Part shown: piece after piece, positions 1-9,279 of the stretch
How the letters are laid out: the number at the start of each line of letters is the position of its first letter
Numbering within the stretch: the first letter of the stretch is position 1
Assembly (NCBI RefSeq): GCF_026672545.1
Contig: NZ_JAPPRJ010000001.1
Coordinates: 1,416,001 to 1,480,000 of the forward strand
Length of the DNA stretch: 64,000 nt
Reading direction: 5' to 3'
DNA from: Rhizobium sp. SL86
GTDB taxonomy: Bacteria > Pseudomonadota > Alphaproteobacteria > Rhizobiales > Rhizobiaceae
Made by a program: the position numbers and the translations under genes
The notes under the pieces: model-generated
The model's input: only the letters and a program-made list of their open reading frames with translations
The model's database searches: none
Told to the model about the DNA's origin: nothing

Positions 1-878
1 GCATCTACATGTGCCCCTGGCCACGCATCCAGGGTGCCATGCTGGACGAGAACTCGCTCGTCGTGACCTATAACGACTGGCGTGGCGAGCCGCGCGGCAA
101 ACACGCCAAGAAGGCGGCGAGCGCCAATCAGGTCGTCGGCGACTGCGTCGATTGCAATGCCTGCGTCGCCGTCTGTCCCATGGGCATCGACATTCGCGAC
201 GGCCAGCAGCTTGCCTGCATCACCTGCGCGCTTTGTATCGATGCCTGTGACGGGGTCATGGACAAGCTGGGACGCGAACGCGGCCTCATCGCGTATGCGA
301 CCCTCAACGAATACCAGTCGAACATGGCGCTCGCCACCGACAACGGGCGCACCTCGATCGATCCGAAGCGCGTGCGCAGCGACGATGGCAGCTTCAGCGA
401 CAAGGTGCGCCATTTCAACTGGCGCGTCATCTTCCGCCCGCGCACGCTCGTCTACATGGGCGTGTGGAGCGCCGTCGGCATCGGCCTCATCGTCGCACTG
501 CTCAGTCGCGACCGTCTGGAGGTCAATGTCGTCCACGACCGCAATCCGCAGTTCGTGGTGGAATCGGACGGCTCGATCCGCAACGGCTACACCATCCGCC
601 TGCTGAACATGATCCCCGAAAAACGGACGATCCTGTTGTCGATGCAGGGGCTCAGCACGGCCGAGATGAAAATCCCGCAAGTGTCGAGCGACTATTCCGA
701 CCGCGTCTTCGCAATCCCGGTGGAACCGGACAAGGCCACCACGCTCAAGGTCTTCGTGACGCTGCCCAAACATGCCGTCGAGGACGCACGGGAAGGCTTC
801 CGCTTCATTGCCGAAGACCGTTCCAGCCACGAGCGCGACGTCTACAACGCCACCTTCTACACACCCGGAGCCAAGTGA
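1..878 (+). CDS. fixG: Cytochrome c oxidase accessory protein FixG/CcoG, C-terminal part
   Basis: The reading frame is open from the window edge, so the 5' part is missing. The visible protein begins inside the conserved CPWPRIQGAM / DWRGEPRG segment. Two ferredoxin-like cysteine clusters follow (CVDCNACVAVCP and CITCALCIDAC), then one membrane helix near residues 145-165 and a periplasmic FixG C-terminal domain. CcoG is an inner-membrane iron-sulfur protein; it reduces copper for delivery to cbb3 oxidase, which is knowledge of the family and not visible here. The stop codon overlaps the fixH start (TGATG), so the two are translationally coupled in a fixGHIS operon. Confidence 0.95.
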   Translation, partial: IYMCPWPRIQGAMLDENSLVVTYNDWRGEPRGKHAKKAASANQVVGDCVDCNACVAVCPMGIDIRDGQQLACITCALCIDACDGVMDKLGRERGLIAYATLNEYQSNMALATDNGRTSIDPKRVRSDDGSFSDKVRHFNWRVIFRPRTLVYMGVWSAVGIGLIVALLSRDRLEVNVVHDRNPQFVVESDGSIRNGYTIRLLNMIPEKRTILLSMQGLSTAEMKIPQVSSDYSDRVFAIPVEPDKATTLKVFVTLPKHAVEDAREGFRFIAEDRSSHERDVYNATFYTPGAK

Positions 879-1372
879 TGAGCACCCGTCAGGCCAAGGA
901 ATTCGTCTTTACCGGCTGGCATATGCTGGGCGTGATCTGCCTCTTCTTCGGCACCATCATCTCGGTCAACTTCTTCATGGCCTATCAGGCGATCCACAGC
1001 TGGAGCGGCATCGTGGTGGAAAACACCTATGTCGCGAGCCAGCAGTTCAACACCAAGGTCGCCGAAGCCCGTAAGCTGAATGGCAGCGGCATTTCCGGCA
1101 GCCTCACGGTAAAAGACGGCGTTGTCCGCTACGCGATCGCCGATGCCACGGGGAGGCCCGTGCTTGCCGATCGGGTCACCGCGAGCTTCCGGCGGCCGGT
1201 TGGCGATCACCAGGATTTTCAGGTTCAGCTTTCTGATCTCGGCGACGGTCTTTTCGAGGCGAGCCGAGAGGTCCTGCCGGGTCACTGGATCGTCGAGATC
1301 TCGGCGCTTCGCGACGATCAGCGGATCCTGCATCACACCCAGCGCATCGCGGTGATCGGGGACGGACAATGA
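878..1372 (+). CDS. fixH: FixH/CcoH family protein, cbb3 oxidase assembly
   Basis: This 164-residue protein has one N-terminal membrane helix (about residues 12-33, GWHMLGVICLFFGTIISVNF) followed by a periplasmic FixH domain containing the typical YVASQQFNTKVAEA stretch. It overlaps fixG by one base and fixI by four, and the ATG was chosen for that coupling. FixH-type proteins are needed for assembly or stability of the cbb3-type terminal oxidase used in microaerobic respiration. The product and position match the standard fixGHIS order. Confidence 0.93.
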   Translation: MSTRQAKEFVFTGWHMLGVICLFFGTIISVNFFMAYQAIHSWSGIVVENTYVASQQFNTKVAEARKLNGSGISGSLTVKDGVVRYAIADATGRPVLADRVTASFRRPVGDHQDFQVQLSDLGDGLFEASREVLPGHWIVEISALRDDQRILHHTQRIAVIGDGQ

Positions 1373-3669
1373 GTTGCTGCGCGCCGGGAACCGAATCGTC
1401 CCTGGAGATCGAGCGTGCCGCGCACGGCTTGCCGTCGCGTGAAGAATTGTTGCTGGCAAGCCGCGATCTCGGCAACGGTCTGCTGCAGACGGATCTCAGC
1501 GTGCCGGGCGTCCATTGCGGGGCCTGCATTTCCGCGGTGGAAAGCGCGCTCGGCCGGCTGCCGGCCGTTACCAAGGCGCGCGTCAACCTGTCGACGAAAC
1601 GGGTGTCGATCGTCTGGCAGGCCGGCCCGAAAGAGGCCCCTACCAATCCTGCGGATTTCGCCGATGTCATCCGCCGCGCCACCGGCTACGATGCCCACCT
1701 CTTTTCGACGGAAGCGGACGAGGCGGACCAGCTGAAGACCCAGCTGATCCGGGGGGTCGCGGTCACCGGATTTGCTGCTGCCAACATCATGCTGCTGTCG
1801 GTCTCCGTCTGGTCCGGGGCGGACGCCTCGACGCGCGACCTCTTCCACTGGATCTCGGCGATGATCGCGGCACCGGCACTCGTCTATGGCGGTCGCTTCT
1901 TCTATCGGTCCGCCTTTGCGGCGCTGCGCAGTGGACGCACCAACATGGACGTGCCAATCGCGCTCGCGATCACGCTCTCCTACGCGGTCTCCCTGTGGGA
2001 GACGATCCACCGCGGCGAACATGTCTGGTTCGATGCGACGGCCTCGCTCCTGTTCTTCCTGCTGATCGGCCGCACGCTGGACCACATCATGCGCGACCGT
2101 GCCCGCTCAGCAGTGACCGGCCTTGCCCGATTGGCGCCGCGCGGGGCGCTGGTCGTTCAGCCGGATGGCAGCCGCGAGTATCGCCCCGTACGGGACGTCG
2201 TTCCGGGTGATGTCATTGCCGTTGCGGCCGGTGACCGTATCCCCGTCGATGGCATCGTCATCCAGGGACGAAGCGATCTCGATCTCTCCATCGTCAATGG
2301 CGAAAGCGCACCCGTTGCGGTCGAACCGGAAGATCCTGTCCAGGCCGGAACCGTCAGCCTCACCGGCGGTCTGATGGTCCGTGCGACCGCGAGTGCACGG
2401 GATTCCTTCCTGGCCGAGGTGATTTCCCTGATGGAAGCCGCCGAGGGCGGACGCGCCCGTTACCGGCGCATCGCCGACCGCGCGGCGACCATCTATTCGC
2501 CTGCGGTCCACCTTCTGGCGCTTTTGACCTTTCTGGGCTGGGGGATCGGTGGCGGAGACTGGAAACAGGCGCTGCTGATCGCGATTGCGGTTCTCATCAT
2601 CACCTGCCCCTGCGCACTCGGCCTCGCCGTACCCGTAGTGCAGGTCGTTGCCGCCGGACGCCTGTTCCGCAACGGCATCATGGTGAAGGACGGCTCGGCC
2701 ATGGAGCGCCTGGCGGAGGCCGATACGGTCGTCTTCGACAAGACCGGAACCCTGACGCTCGGAACGCCCCGGCTGCTGCAGTCGAGCGGTCTTCCCGCCC
2801 ATCTGGCGCTGGCGGCAGCGCTTGCCTCCTCTTCCCGCCATCCCCTGTCGCAGGCGATCTATGCGGCGCATCGTGGCCCGAGCCCGGTCCTTGCCACGGT
2901 GGAGGAACGGCCGGGCGAAGGGCTCGTGGCGCGTCTGGCAGAGGGCGAGGCGCGCCTCGGTAAACGGATCTTCGCCTGCCCGGGCAACAGCACCGCGGAT
3001 AAAGACGACGTCTCCGAAGTCGTCCTGTCCCTCGACGGTCGCGAACTGGCCTGCTTCACCTTCGAGGATCAGGTCCGCCGAGGTGCCGAAGAGGCGACAC
3101 GCGAATTGTCGGAAAAAGGCTACACGCTCGGCATCCTGTCCGGCGACCGACAGGGCGTCGTGGCGCGGCTCGCTGCCCGTCTCGGAATCGTGAACTGGAA
3201 GGCGGAGCTTTCCCCGCGCGGCAAGACAGACGCCATCCAGGATCTCGCACACCAGGGCCATAAGGTGCTGATGGTGGGCGATGGAATCAATGATGCGCCG
3301 GCGCTCAGTGCGGCCCATGTGTCGATGGCGCCAGCCACGGCAGCGGATATCGGCCGCCAGGCCGCCGATTTCGTCTTCATGCATGAGAGCCTTGGCGCCG
3401 TTCCGCTGGCGATCGATGTATCGCGCCGCGCCGGTCGGCTCATTCGCGAGAATTTCGCGCTCGCCATCGGCTATAACGTGATTGCAGTGCCGATTGCCAT
3501 TGCCGGTTATGCCACGCCGCTCATTGCGGCGGTGGCGATGTCAACCTCGTCGATGATCGTCGTCGTGAATGCCCTGCGTCTCAACCAAATCCGCAGCGCA
3601 GCGATCGGACTTGCCGATCCGCAACGTCGTGACGGCGCAAATCTCGGCACGAAGGCGCAAGCTGCATGA
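1369..3669 (+). CDS. fixI: Copper-transporting P1B-type ATPase FixI/CcoI
   Basis: The 766-residue protein has the full P1B ATPase set in order: an N-terminal heavy-metal domain with GVHCGAC (cysteines 50 and 53), eight predicted membrane helices, an NGES actuator motif, the CPCALG intramembrane metal site near residue 413, the phosphorylation motif DKTGT near 457, and GDGINDAP near 637. CcoI proteins export copper to the periplasmic side for maturation of cbb3 oxidase. It starts four bases inside fixH and ends four bases inside fixS. NGES in place of TGES is usual in this subfamily. No frameshift or missing catalytic residue is seen. Confidence 0.96.
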   Translation: MSCCAPGTESSLEIERAAHGLPSREELLLASRDLGNGLLQTDLSVPGVHCGACISAVESALGRLPAVTKARVNLSTKRVSIVWQAGPKEAPTNPADFADVIRRATGYDAHLFSTEADEADQLKTQLIRGVAVTGFAAANIMLLSVSVWSGADASTRDLFHWISAMIAAPALVYGGRFFYRSAFAALRSGRTNMDVPIALAITLSYAVSLWETIHRGEHVWFDATASLLFFLLIGRTLDHIMRDRARSAVTGLARLAPRGALVVQPDGSREYRPVRDVVPGDVIAVAAGDRIPVDGIVIQGRSDLDLSIVNGESAPVAVEPEDPVQAGTVSLTGGLMVRATASARDSFLAEVISLMEAAEGGRARYRRIADRAATIYSPAVHLLALLTFLGWGIGGGDWKQALLIAIAVLIITCPCALGLAVPVVQVVAAGRLFRNGIMVKDGSAMERLAEADTVVFDKTGTLTLGTPRLLQSSGLPAHLALAAALASSSRHPLSQAIYAAHRGPSPVLATVEERPGEGLVARLAEGEARLGKRIFACPGNSTADKDDVSEVVLSLDGRELACFTFEDQVRRGAEEATRELSEKGYTLGILSGDRQGVVARLAARLGIVNWKAELSPRGKTDAIQDLAHQGHKVLMVGDGINDAPALSAAHVSMAPATAADIGRQAADFVFMHESLGAVPLAIDVSRRAGRLIRENFALAIGYNVIAVPIAIAGYATPLIAAVAMSTSSMIVVVNALRLNQIRSAAIGLADPQRRDGANLGTKAQAA

Positions 3670-3833
3670 ATATGCTCATTTACCTCATCCCGATCGCACT
3701 GTTCCTGGGCGGACTGGGGCTTGGCGCCTTTCTGTGGTCGCTGAGAAGTGGGCAATATGACGACCTGGACGGCGCCGCCTGGCGTGTCCTCAATGACGAA
3801 GACCTGCCAAAGGACAAACGCAAAAAGGGCTGA
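3666..3833 (+). CDS. fixS: FixS/CcoS, small cbb3 oxidase maturation protein
   Basis: A 55-residue ORF begins at ATG 3666, overlapping the fixI stop by four bases. It starts MNMLIYLIPIALFLGGLGLG, one membrane helix, then SGQYDDLDGAAWRVL. This is the hallmark of CcoS: a short helix followed by an acidic 'QYDDL(D/E)' segment. CcoS is required for cofactor insertion into cbb3 oxidase. It is the last gene of the operon; a minus-strand gene ends 47 bases downstream. Confidence 0.95.
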   Translation: MNMLIYLIPIALFLGGLGLGAFLWSLRSGQYDDLDGAAWRVLNDEDLPKDKRKKG

Positions 3834-3879
3834 TGACACCCGCATCAGCCCCCTTTGTCGAAATTCATGGATGCGCCGA

Positions 3880-4578
3880 TCAGGCGGCCGATTGGGCCAT
3901 CCGGGGCTTTACCGCCACGGCCGGAACCCGGCGGATGATCTCTTCGGCGTAAAGCCGGGCATTTTCGCGAGCCTTGTCCAGGTTGCTCACCCGATCCGCG
4001 CTCATCGTGTAGAGCGTTCCACCGCAATCGAAGACATCGCGGAAGGCAGCGCGCTCGATGATCGGCGTGTTCAGCACGTCGACATTACGCTGCGCCAGCA
4101 AGCCCTTCACGGCGAGCAGGGCACGGGTCGTCACCATGGAATTGACGCGGGTGAGAACGACCGAATGCGGCACCTTCAGGCCGAGCTTGGCGTCCAGATA
4201 CTGCAGAAGTTCCAGCACGTGCGCGCCCCCTTGCGCATCCATGGCGCAGCCCTGGATCGGGATCAGCACGTGATCGGACAGACCGATCGCCTTGGCGAGA
4301 AGCGGGCTGCGGGCACCCGGAAGGTCGATCAGGAAATAGTCGGTTGCGGAGGCCATTTCCTGCAGATGCCGGTCGATAGAGGCCTGCGTGACATAGGGAA
4401 TGACGGTGAGCCGCGGCAGGGGCTGAGACAGATCGTACCACCGGGACATCCAGAACTGCGGATCCGCATCCAGCACGGTGACGCGATGACCCATACGGGA
4501 AAGCTCTGTTGCAAGCAGAAGCACGGCGGTGGTCTTGCCGGCGCCTCCCTTGGTATTGGCGAAGGTAATGACGGGCAT
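3880..4578 (-). CDS. ParA/MinD-like P-loop ATPase
   Basis: About 232 residues from the ATG at 4578 (MPVITFANTKGGAGKTT), chosen because the Walker box of this family starts at the N-terminus; an upstream ATG at 4626 would add 16 residues. The deviant Walker A (KGGAGKTT), the switch aspartate in LDADPQ and the IDLPG motif are clear. Such ATPases partition plasmids or chromosomes or position protein complexes. No parB or parS lies nearby, so it is an orphan. Its place beside a chemotaxis operon allows a role in placing receptor arrays (as ParC does in other bacteria), but that is inference only. Confidence 0.85.
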   Translation of the reverse strand: MPVITFANTKGGAGKTTAVLLLATELSRMGHRVTVLDADPQFWMSRWYDLSQPLPRLTVIPYVTQASIDRHLQEMASATDYFLIDLPGARSPLLAKAIGLSDHVLIPIQGCAMDAQGGAHVLELLQYLDAKLGLKVPHSVVLTRVNSMVTTRALLAVKGLLAQRNVDVLNTPIIERAAFRDVFDCGGTLYTMSADRVSNLDKARENARLYAEEIIRRVPAVAVKPRMAQSAA

Positions 4579-4770
4579 GTCCGGTCCCTGAAGGTTCGCG
4601 AGCCGTAAATCGCTCTCACTCGGCACTGAGATCGTGCCCCTTCATTCTTCTGCAACATGGTTAATAAACCGGAAAAGCCGGACGTGGATGCTGGCCTTGC
4701 CGCGGCAATTTTCGGCCTGAAGTTGTACCATCATCTGCAAGGGCCTGGGCCACAACCGCCGACGGCGGGC

Positions 4771-5856
4771 TCAGTGACGGCGATCGGCCGCCATGATCTC
4801 CTGGGCGATCTGCTGCAGGGGCACGACCCGGTCGACGCCTCCTCTGGCTATCGCCTCCTTCGGCATGCCGAAAACCACGGATGTCGCTTCATCCTGGGCA
4901 AGGGTGAAGGCTCCCGCCTGGTGCATTTCCTCCATGCCGCGGGCACCATCATCGCCCATGCCGGTCATGATCACGCCCATGGCATTGGCACCGGCGCAAC
5001 GCGCCGCGGACCGGAACAGCACATCGACAGACGGGCGATGGCGCGAAACGAGCGGCCCCTCGCGGACGCTCACCTCGTATCGGGCGCCACGCCGTTCCAG
5101 GAGAAGGTGTTTGTCACCCGGCGCAATCAGCACATGGCCGCGCAAAACGGGATCGCCATTGACCGCCTCCTTGACCTCCACTTCGCACAGGCCGTTCAGG
5201 CGCTTGGCAAAGGCAGCGGTGAAGGTTTCCGGCATGTGCTGAACGATGACCAAGCCCGGCGCATTGGCCGGCAGCGCCTCCAGAAGCTCCCGAAGCGCTT
5301 CCGTCCCCCCCGTGGAGGCGCCAACGCAGACGACCATTTCCGTCGTCTTGGCCATGGCGCCGGCCCGCGGCGGCGGCAGAACCGCATCGGCGGTCAGCTT
5401 GGCCTGGACCATTTCGGACTTCGGTCTGAAACGGCGGAGTTTTCCCATGCGCGCACGCGCCGCACCCTTCACGGCATTGCATACCCGTTCCGAACTCTCG
5501 GCCAGATGATCTGCGGCACCGATCTTCGGTTTCAGAATGATGTCGATTGCACCCGCATCAAGCGCCTGAAGCAGTGTTTCCGAACCCTCTTCCGTCAGCG
5601 AGGAACACATGACGACCGGAATCGGGTGTTGCGACATCAGCTTGCGCAGAAAGGTGATGCCGTCCATCTGCGGCATCTCGACGTCCAGCGTAATAACGTC
5701 CGGGATTTCCTCGCGGATCTTCTTGGCGGCAGCAAAGGGATCGGAGGCAACGCCGATGACCTCGATCTCGGGATCCTGAGAGAGGATTTGTGTCAACGTT
5801 TGGCGGATGCTCGCCGAATCATCGACAATAAGAACCCGGATCTTTGGTTTTTGCAT
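4771..5856 (-). CDS. cheB: Chemotaxis response regulator protein-glutamate methylesterase CheB
   Basis: The 361-residue protein has an N-terminal receiver domain (acidic pair at residues 12-13, phosphoacceptor Asp58 in [12 protein letters not shown]). A CheB methylesterase domain follows, with nucleophile Ser181 in VGASTGGT, a histidine in QHMPETFT, and the aspartate of [10 protein letters not shown]. It removes methyl groups and deamidates receptor glutamines when phosphorylated by CheA. It is the last gene of the minus-strand che operon, six bases after cheR, so adaptation enzymes are made together. Confidence 0.96.
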   Translation of the reverse strand: MQKPKIRVLIVDDSASIRQTLTQILSQDPEIEVIGVASDPFAAAKKIREEIPDVITLDVEMPQMDGITFLRKLMSQHPIPVVMCSSLTEEGSETLLQALDAGAIDIILKPKIGAADHLAESSERVCNAVKGAARARMGKLRRFRPKSEMVQAKLTADAVLPPPRAGAMAKTTEMVVCVGASTGGTEALRELLEALPANAPGLVIVQHMPETFTAAFAKRLNGLCEVEVKEAVNGDPVLRGHVLIAPGDKHLLLERRGARYEVSVREGPLVSRHRPSVDVLFRSAARCAGANAMGVIMTGMGDDGARGMEEMHQAGAFTLAQDEATSVVFGMPKEAIARGGVDRVVPLQQIAQEIMAADRRH

Positions 5857-5862
5857 GATGCG

Positions 5863-6735
5863 CTACACCCGTTTGAAGACCGTGTTGGCCACCTGTTTGA
5901 TCGGCAGGCTGAGACCGGAAGCCGTTTCCGAATGACCTATGAAAAGATAGCCGCCAGGCACTAAGCAATCGCAAAGACGGGACAGAACATGCAACTGAGT
6001 TTGCTTGTCGAAATAGATCAACACATTGCGGCAGAAGATGACATGCTGCATCTCGTCGACCGGATAGGTGTCATCCATCAGGTTCAAGCGTCCGAACCCC
6101 ACATGCCGACGCAGGTGCGGCGCGATGCGGACCTCGCTGCGGCGCGGATCGACGGCCTCCATCACGTATTTCCGGCGCAGAGGCCGCGGAACGGGTTCGA
6201 TCATGTCGCGCGTGTAGACCGCGCGCCTTGCCGTTTGCAGGACCTCCGTCGACAGGTCAGTCGCAATCACCTTGAAGGAGAGATCCGGCTTACCCTCCAT
6301 GAATTCCTGCAGGACCATGGCCAGTGTGAAGGGTTCGGCCCCCGTTGAACAGGCGGAACTCCACACCTTCAATTGCCGATGCCCCTGAGCAAGGAGATCG
6401 GGTATGGCCTTTTCCGCCAGATATTCGAAGTGTTTCGGCTCGCGAAAGAAATCGGTCTTGTTCGTGGTGACCGCGTCAATCAGGTAGATGGATTCCGTTT
6501 CCAGGCCATTGTGCTCGAACAGATAGTCGCAATAGGCATTAAAGGTCTCGATGCCGGTTGCGCGCAGACGTTTGCGCAGTCGCCCTTCCAGCATCGTCAC
6601 CTTGGTGATCGGCATCTTGATGCCGCTGTATTTGTATATGTAGGCACCCAGGCGGTCGAAATTCCGCTTGCTCAATCGATCATCAATCGGTTGATGGACC
6701 ACTGCATTGCTTGTTGCCACGCGGGAACTCCTCAT
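5863..6735 (-). CDS. cheR: Chemotaxis protein methyltransferase CheR
   Basis: A 290-residue protein with an all-helical N-terminal domain (FDRLGAYIYKYSGIKM) and a SAM-binding methyltransferase domain containing VWSSACSTGAEPFTLAM, where most relatives have STGEEPYS. FCRNVLIYFDK marks the C-terminal half. It methylates receptor glutamates using S-adenosylmethionine, opposing CheB. Its start overlaps the end of the upstream cheW by four bases. The neighbouring receptors do not end in the NWETF-type docking pentapeptide, so tethering is not apparent. Confidence 0.95.
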   Translation of the reverse strand: MRSSRVATSNAVVHQPIDDRLSKRNFDRLGAYIYKYSGIKMPITKVTMLEGRLRKRLRATGIETFNAYCDYLFEHNGLETESIYLIDAVTTNKTDFFREPKHFEYLAEKAIPDLLAQGHRQLKVWSSACSTGAEPFTLAMVLQEFMEGKPDLSFKVIATDLSTEVLQTARRAVYTRDMIEPVPRPLRRKYVMEAVDPRRSEVRIAPHLRRHVGFGRLNLMDDTYPVDEMQHVIFCRNVLIYFDKQTQLHVLSRLCDCLVPGGYLFIGHSETASGLSLPIKQVANTVFKRV

Positions 6736-7220
6736 GCGACGTTCTGCGTCTTCCCGAAGCCGGAAAGGGCTGCGCCCGAATCGGAGAAAAGGCGGGCGAG
6801 ATCGATGATGACGACGAAGCCGCCGTTGCGGCGCACGACGCCGGCGATGTAGTCGGAACGCCAGCGGATGCCGATGTCCGGGGCATCCTCGATCTGGCCG
6901 CTCTGGAACGGCACGACCTCGTAGACCCTGTCAGCCACCAGCCCGAGCGCCAGGACCCGGCCCTCCACCGGCACGTCGAGCACCAGGATACGCGTGTGTG
7001 GCGTCTTTTCGGTGCGGCTCATGCCGAGCCTCAGGCGCAGATCGATGACGGGTACGCCCTGGCCGCGCACGTCGCGAAGACCGAGAAGGTAGTCGGGACC
7101 ATGCGGGATCTTGAACGGATCCTCGTGGTCCAGGATCTCCCGGACCACGTCGACCGGCACGGCGAAGATCTCTTCGCCGAGGCTGAATGTCACGAACTGT
7201 GCTTCTGAGGCTGTTGACAT
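6732..7220 (-). CDS. cheW: Chemotaxis coupling protein CheW (first of two)
   Basis: A single CheW-like SH3-type domain of 162 residues: FVTFSLGEEIFAVPVDVVREIL at the N-terminus, then GLRDVRGQGVPVIDLRLRLG and the C-terminal VVIIDLARLF. It links receptors to CheA in the signalling array. It sits three bases after the downstream receptor gene and overlaps cheR, so it is part of the same transcript. A second cheW lies at 10999-11514; the two proteins are similar in plan but clearly different in sequence. Confidence 0.94.
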   Translation of the reverse strand: MSTASEAQFVTFSLGEEIFAVPVDVVREILDHEDPFKIPHGPDYLLGLRDVRGQGVPVIDLRLRLGMSRTEKTPHTRILVLDVPVEGRVLALGLVADRVYEVVPFQSGQIEDAPDIGIRWRSDYIAGVVRRNGGFVVIIDLARLFSDSGAALSGFGKTQNVA

Positions 7221-7223
7221 GGT

Positions 7224-9155
7224 TCAGGCACTTTCCCGAAAGTTGAGGTCATCGTCATCCGGTCCGCCCATCGAAAGATCAAGGGCAAACCCTTTCACGC
7301 GCGCCTGCTGCGTGGCAATGCTGTTGTTGGACCCGCGGGAGAACCCGGCAGCCGGCTGGCCCGCGGATGCCTTATTTGCAACCGCCGGAGCAGCCTTCGT
7401 GGTCGACCGGGCAGACTTGGCCCGTTCCACACGGAAGAAGGCGATCGAAGCCTGCAGTTCTTCCGCCTGGGCGGCAAGTTCTTCCGAGGTGGCCGACATC
7501 TCTTCCGAGGCACCGGCATTCTGCTGCGTCACCTTGTCAAGCTGCTGGATCGCCTCGTTGATCTGGCTCGCACCAATATCCTGCTCGCGACAGGCAGCCG
7601 AAATCTCCGAAACGAGTTCGGCGGTCTTCTGGATATCCGGCACCAAGCGGTTCAGCATCTCGCCCGCCTCGGTCGCCACCTGGACGGTGTCACCGGAGAG
7701 TGCCGAGATTTCAGACGCGGCCGCCTGGCTGCGTTCGGCAAGCTTGCGCACTTCGGATGCGACAACCGCAAAACCCTTGCCGTGTTCGCCGGCACGCGCC
7801 GCTTCGACCGCAGCGTTCAGAGCCAGCAGATCCGTCTGACGGGCGATTTCCTGGACGATGGAAATCTTCTCCGCGATCGTGCGCATGGCACCGACGGCCT
7901 TGTTGACGGCCTGGCCCGAGGTCTCGGCATCACGCGAGGACTGGCGGGCAATCTTTTCCGTCTGGGCGGCGTTTTCGGCATTCTGCTTGATGTTGGCGGC
8001 CATTTCTTCCATCGAAGCGGAGGCCTGTTCGGCGGCAGAGGCCTGTTCGGTCGCGCCCTGGGAAAGCTGCTCCGAACTTGCCGAGAGTTCCTGGCTGCCG
8101 GACGAAACGTTATGGGAGGCGGCCAGGGCATCGCCGACCACGCTGCGCAGGCGCTCCACCATGTTCTCCAGCGCAATGCCAAGCGCGTCCGCATCGGATT
8201 GCCGGCGGGCGGTGACGGTCAGGTCGCCTTCGGAAATGGTGGTTGCCAGCGCGGCGGTCTGCTGCAGGTACTGGACCATCTGCGCCATCGAAATGCCGAG
8301 CGTATCCTTGTCCGAGAGCGGCTTGACGGAGACGCTGACATCTCCCAGCGAAATCCGGTCGGCCGCGGCAGCCGTCTGGCGCAGATTGGCCGTCATGATA
8401 TTGACGGTATCGACGACATCCTTGATTTCGTCATTGGTCCGGATGGTGACCTCCTTGTGCAGGTCCCCGATCGCCACGGCACTGGTCACGTCCTTGATGG
8501 CGTTCAGACCGCGGTTGATGCTTGCGGCGAGCCAGGTCGCAACCGCGATCGAGCCGATCAGCAAAATCCCCGCGCCGGTAAGCAGGACCGTTCGCGACAA
8601 TGCATACAGCTGATTGGTGCTCTCGTCGGTCTCTGCAAGGTCATCGGCGACGGATTTGTCCAGGTTCGCGACAGCCTGCAACAGCGCGTTGGCGACCATG
8701 GCTCCCTCTCCCATCGAGAGTTCCCCGGCCTTGCGATTGCTGTCGGACGTGTTTTCGGTCGCAAGCTTCAGGACCTCGTCCTGAATACGCACGAAGCGTT
8801 GGAACGAACTGCGGAATTCGCTGATGCTCTGCAGGATTGCGGCATCACGGCTATCGCTCAGCAGGCTGAGGGACTTCTCAACGGTCGCCCGCTCCTCGTT
8901 CGCCTCGCGGACATACTCGACGATTTTGGCCGGATCGGTGTTGATGATGGCGTTCTTTTCGGCGCGAATGCTCATCAGGACCGCCTTGGACAACCGGCTG
9001 GAATCACGCAGGTTTTCGGCCGGGCCCTTGACGATGTCGGTGATCGCGCTGTTGAGCGACGACAGGTTCGTGACGGACAATAGGGACATGGCTCCCGCCA
9101 GGCAGATGATCAGCCCGAATGCGACAGCTAATTTCAATTTGATCGTAAAGCGCAT
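7224..9155 (-). CDS. Methyl-accepting chemotaxis receptor, four-helix-bundle sensor
   Basis: The protein starts at ATG 9155 ([14 protein letters not shown]); an upstream ATG would add 23 residues that do not resemble the related receptor. There are two membrane helices (about 7-30 and 190-213) enclosing a periplasmic four-helix-bundle type ligand domain. Two HAMP-like segments and the cytoplasmic signalling domain follow, with the conserved hairpin tip ending [21 protein letters not shown] (split across residues). The C-terminus ends GGPDDDD, shared with the next receptor. It senses an unknown stimulus and controls CheA. A 173-base stretch is identical to the neighbouring receptor gene. Confidence 0.94.
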   Translation of the reverse strand: MRFTIKLKLAVAFGLIICLAGAMSLLSVTNLSSLNSAITDIVKGPAENLRDSSRLSKAVLMSIRAEKNAIINTDPAKIVEYVREANEERATVEKSLSLLSDSRDAAILQSISEFRSSFQRFVRIQDEVLKLATENTSDSNRKAGELSMGEGAMVANALLQAVANLDKSVADDLAETDESTNQLYALSRTVLLTGAGILLIGSIAVATWLAASINRGLNAIKDVTSAVAIGDLHKEVTIRTNDEIKDVVDTVNIMTANLRQTAAAADRISLGDVSVSVKPLSDKDTLGISMAQMVQYLQQTAALATTISEGDLTVTARRQSDADALGIALENMVERLRSVVGDALAASHNVSSGSQELSASSEQLSQGATEQASAAEQASASMEEMAANIKQNAENAAQTEKIARQSSRDAETSGQAVNKAVGAMRTIAEKISIVQEIARQTDLLALNAAVEAARAGEHGKGFAVVASEVRKLAERSQAAASEISALSGDTVQVATEAGEMLNRLVPDIQKTAELVSEISAACREQDIGASQINEAIQQLDKVTQQNAGASEEMSATSEELAAQAEELQASIAFFRVERAKSARSTTKAAPAVANKASAGQPAAGFSRGSNNSIATQQARVKGFALDLSMGGPDDDDLNFRESA

Positions 9156-9243
9156 CTTGTAACCTTCCACGGAACCCAAATATTCCGCTTGAAACGACCG
9201 CTCCTTCAAGAGAAGTATCGGCAAAGATTTTAGAAACCACTAA

Positions 9244-9274
9244 TGGAGCATCCCGACGATGTCGGGATGCTCCA
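9244..9274 (-). terminator. Perfect hairpin between the two receptor genes
   Basis: TGGAGCATCCCGAC and its exact reverse complement, 14 bases each, are separated by a three-base loop. The hairpin lies five bases after the stop of the upstream receptor gene (which ends at 9280), in the 124-base gap between the two mcp genes. There is no clear T-run, so it could be a weak terminator, a processing site or a 3'-end stabiliser that changes relative expression inside the che operon. Confidence 0.6.
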
Positions 9275-9279
9275 TCTCG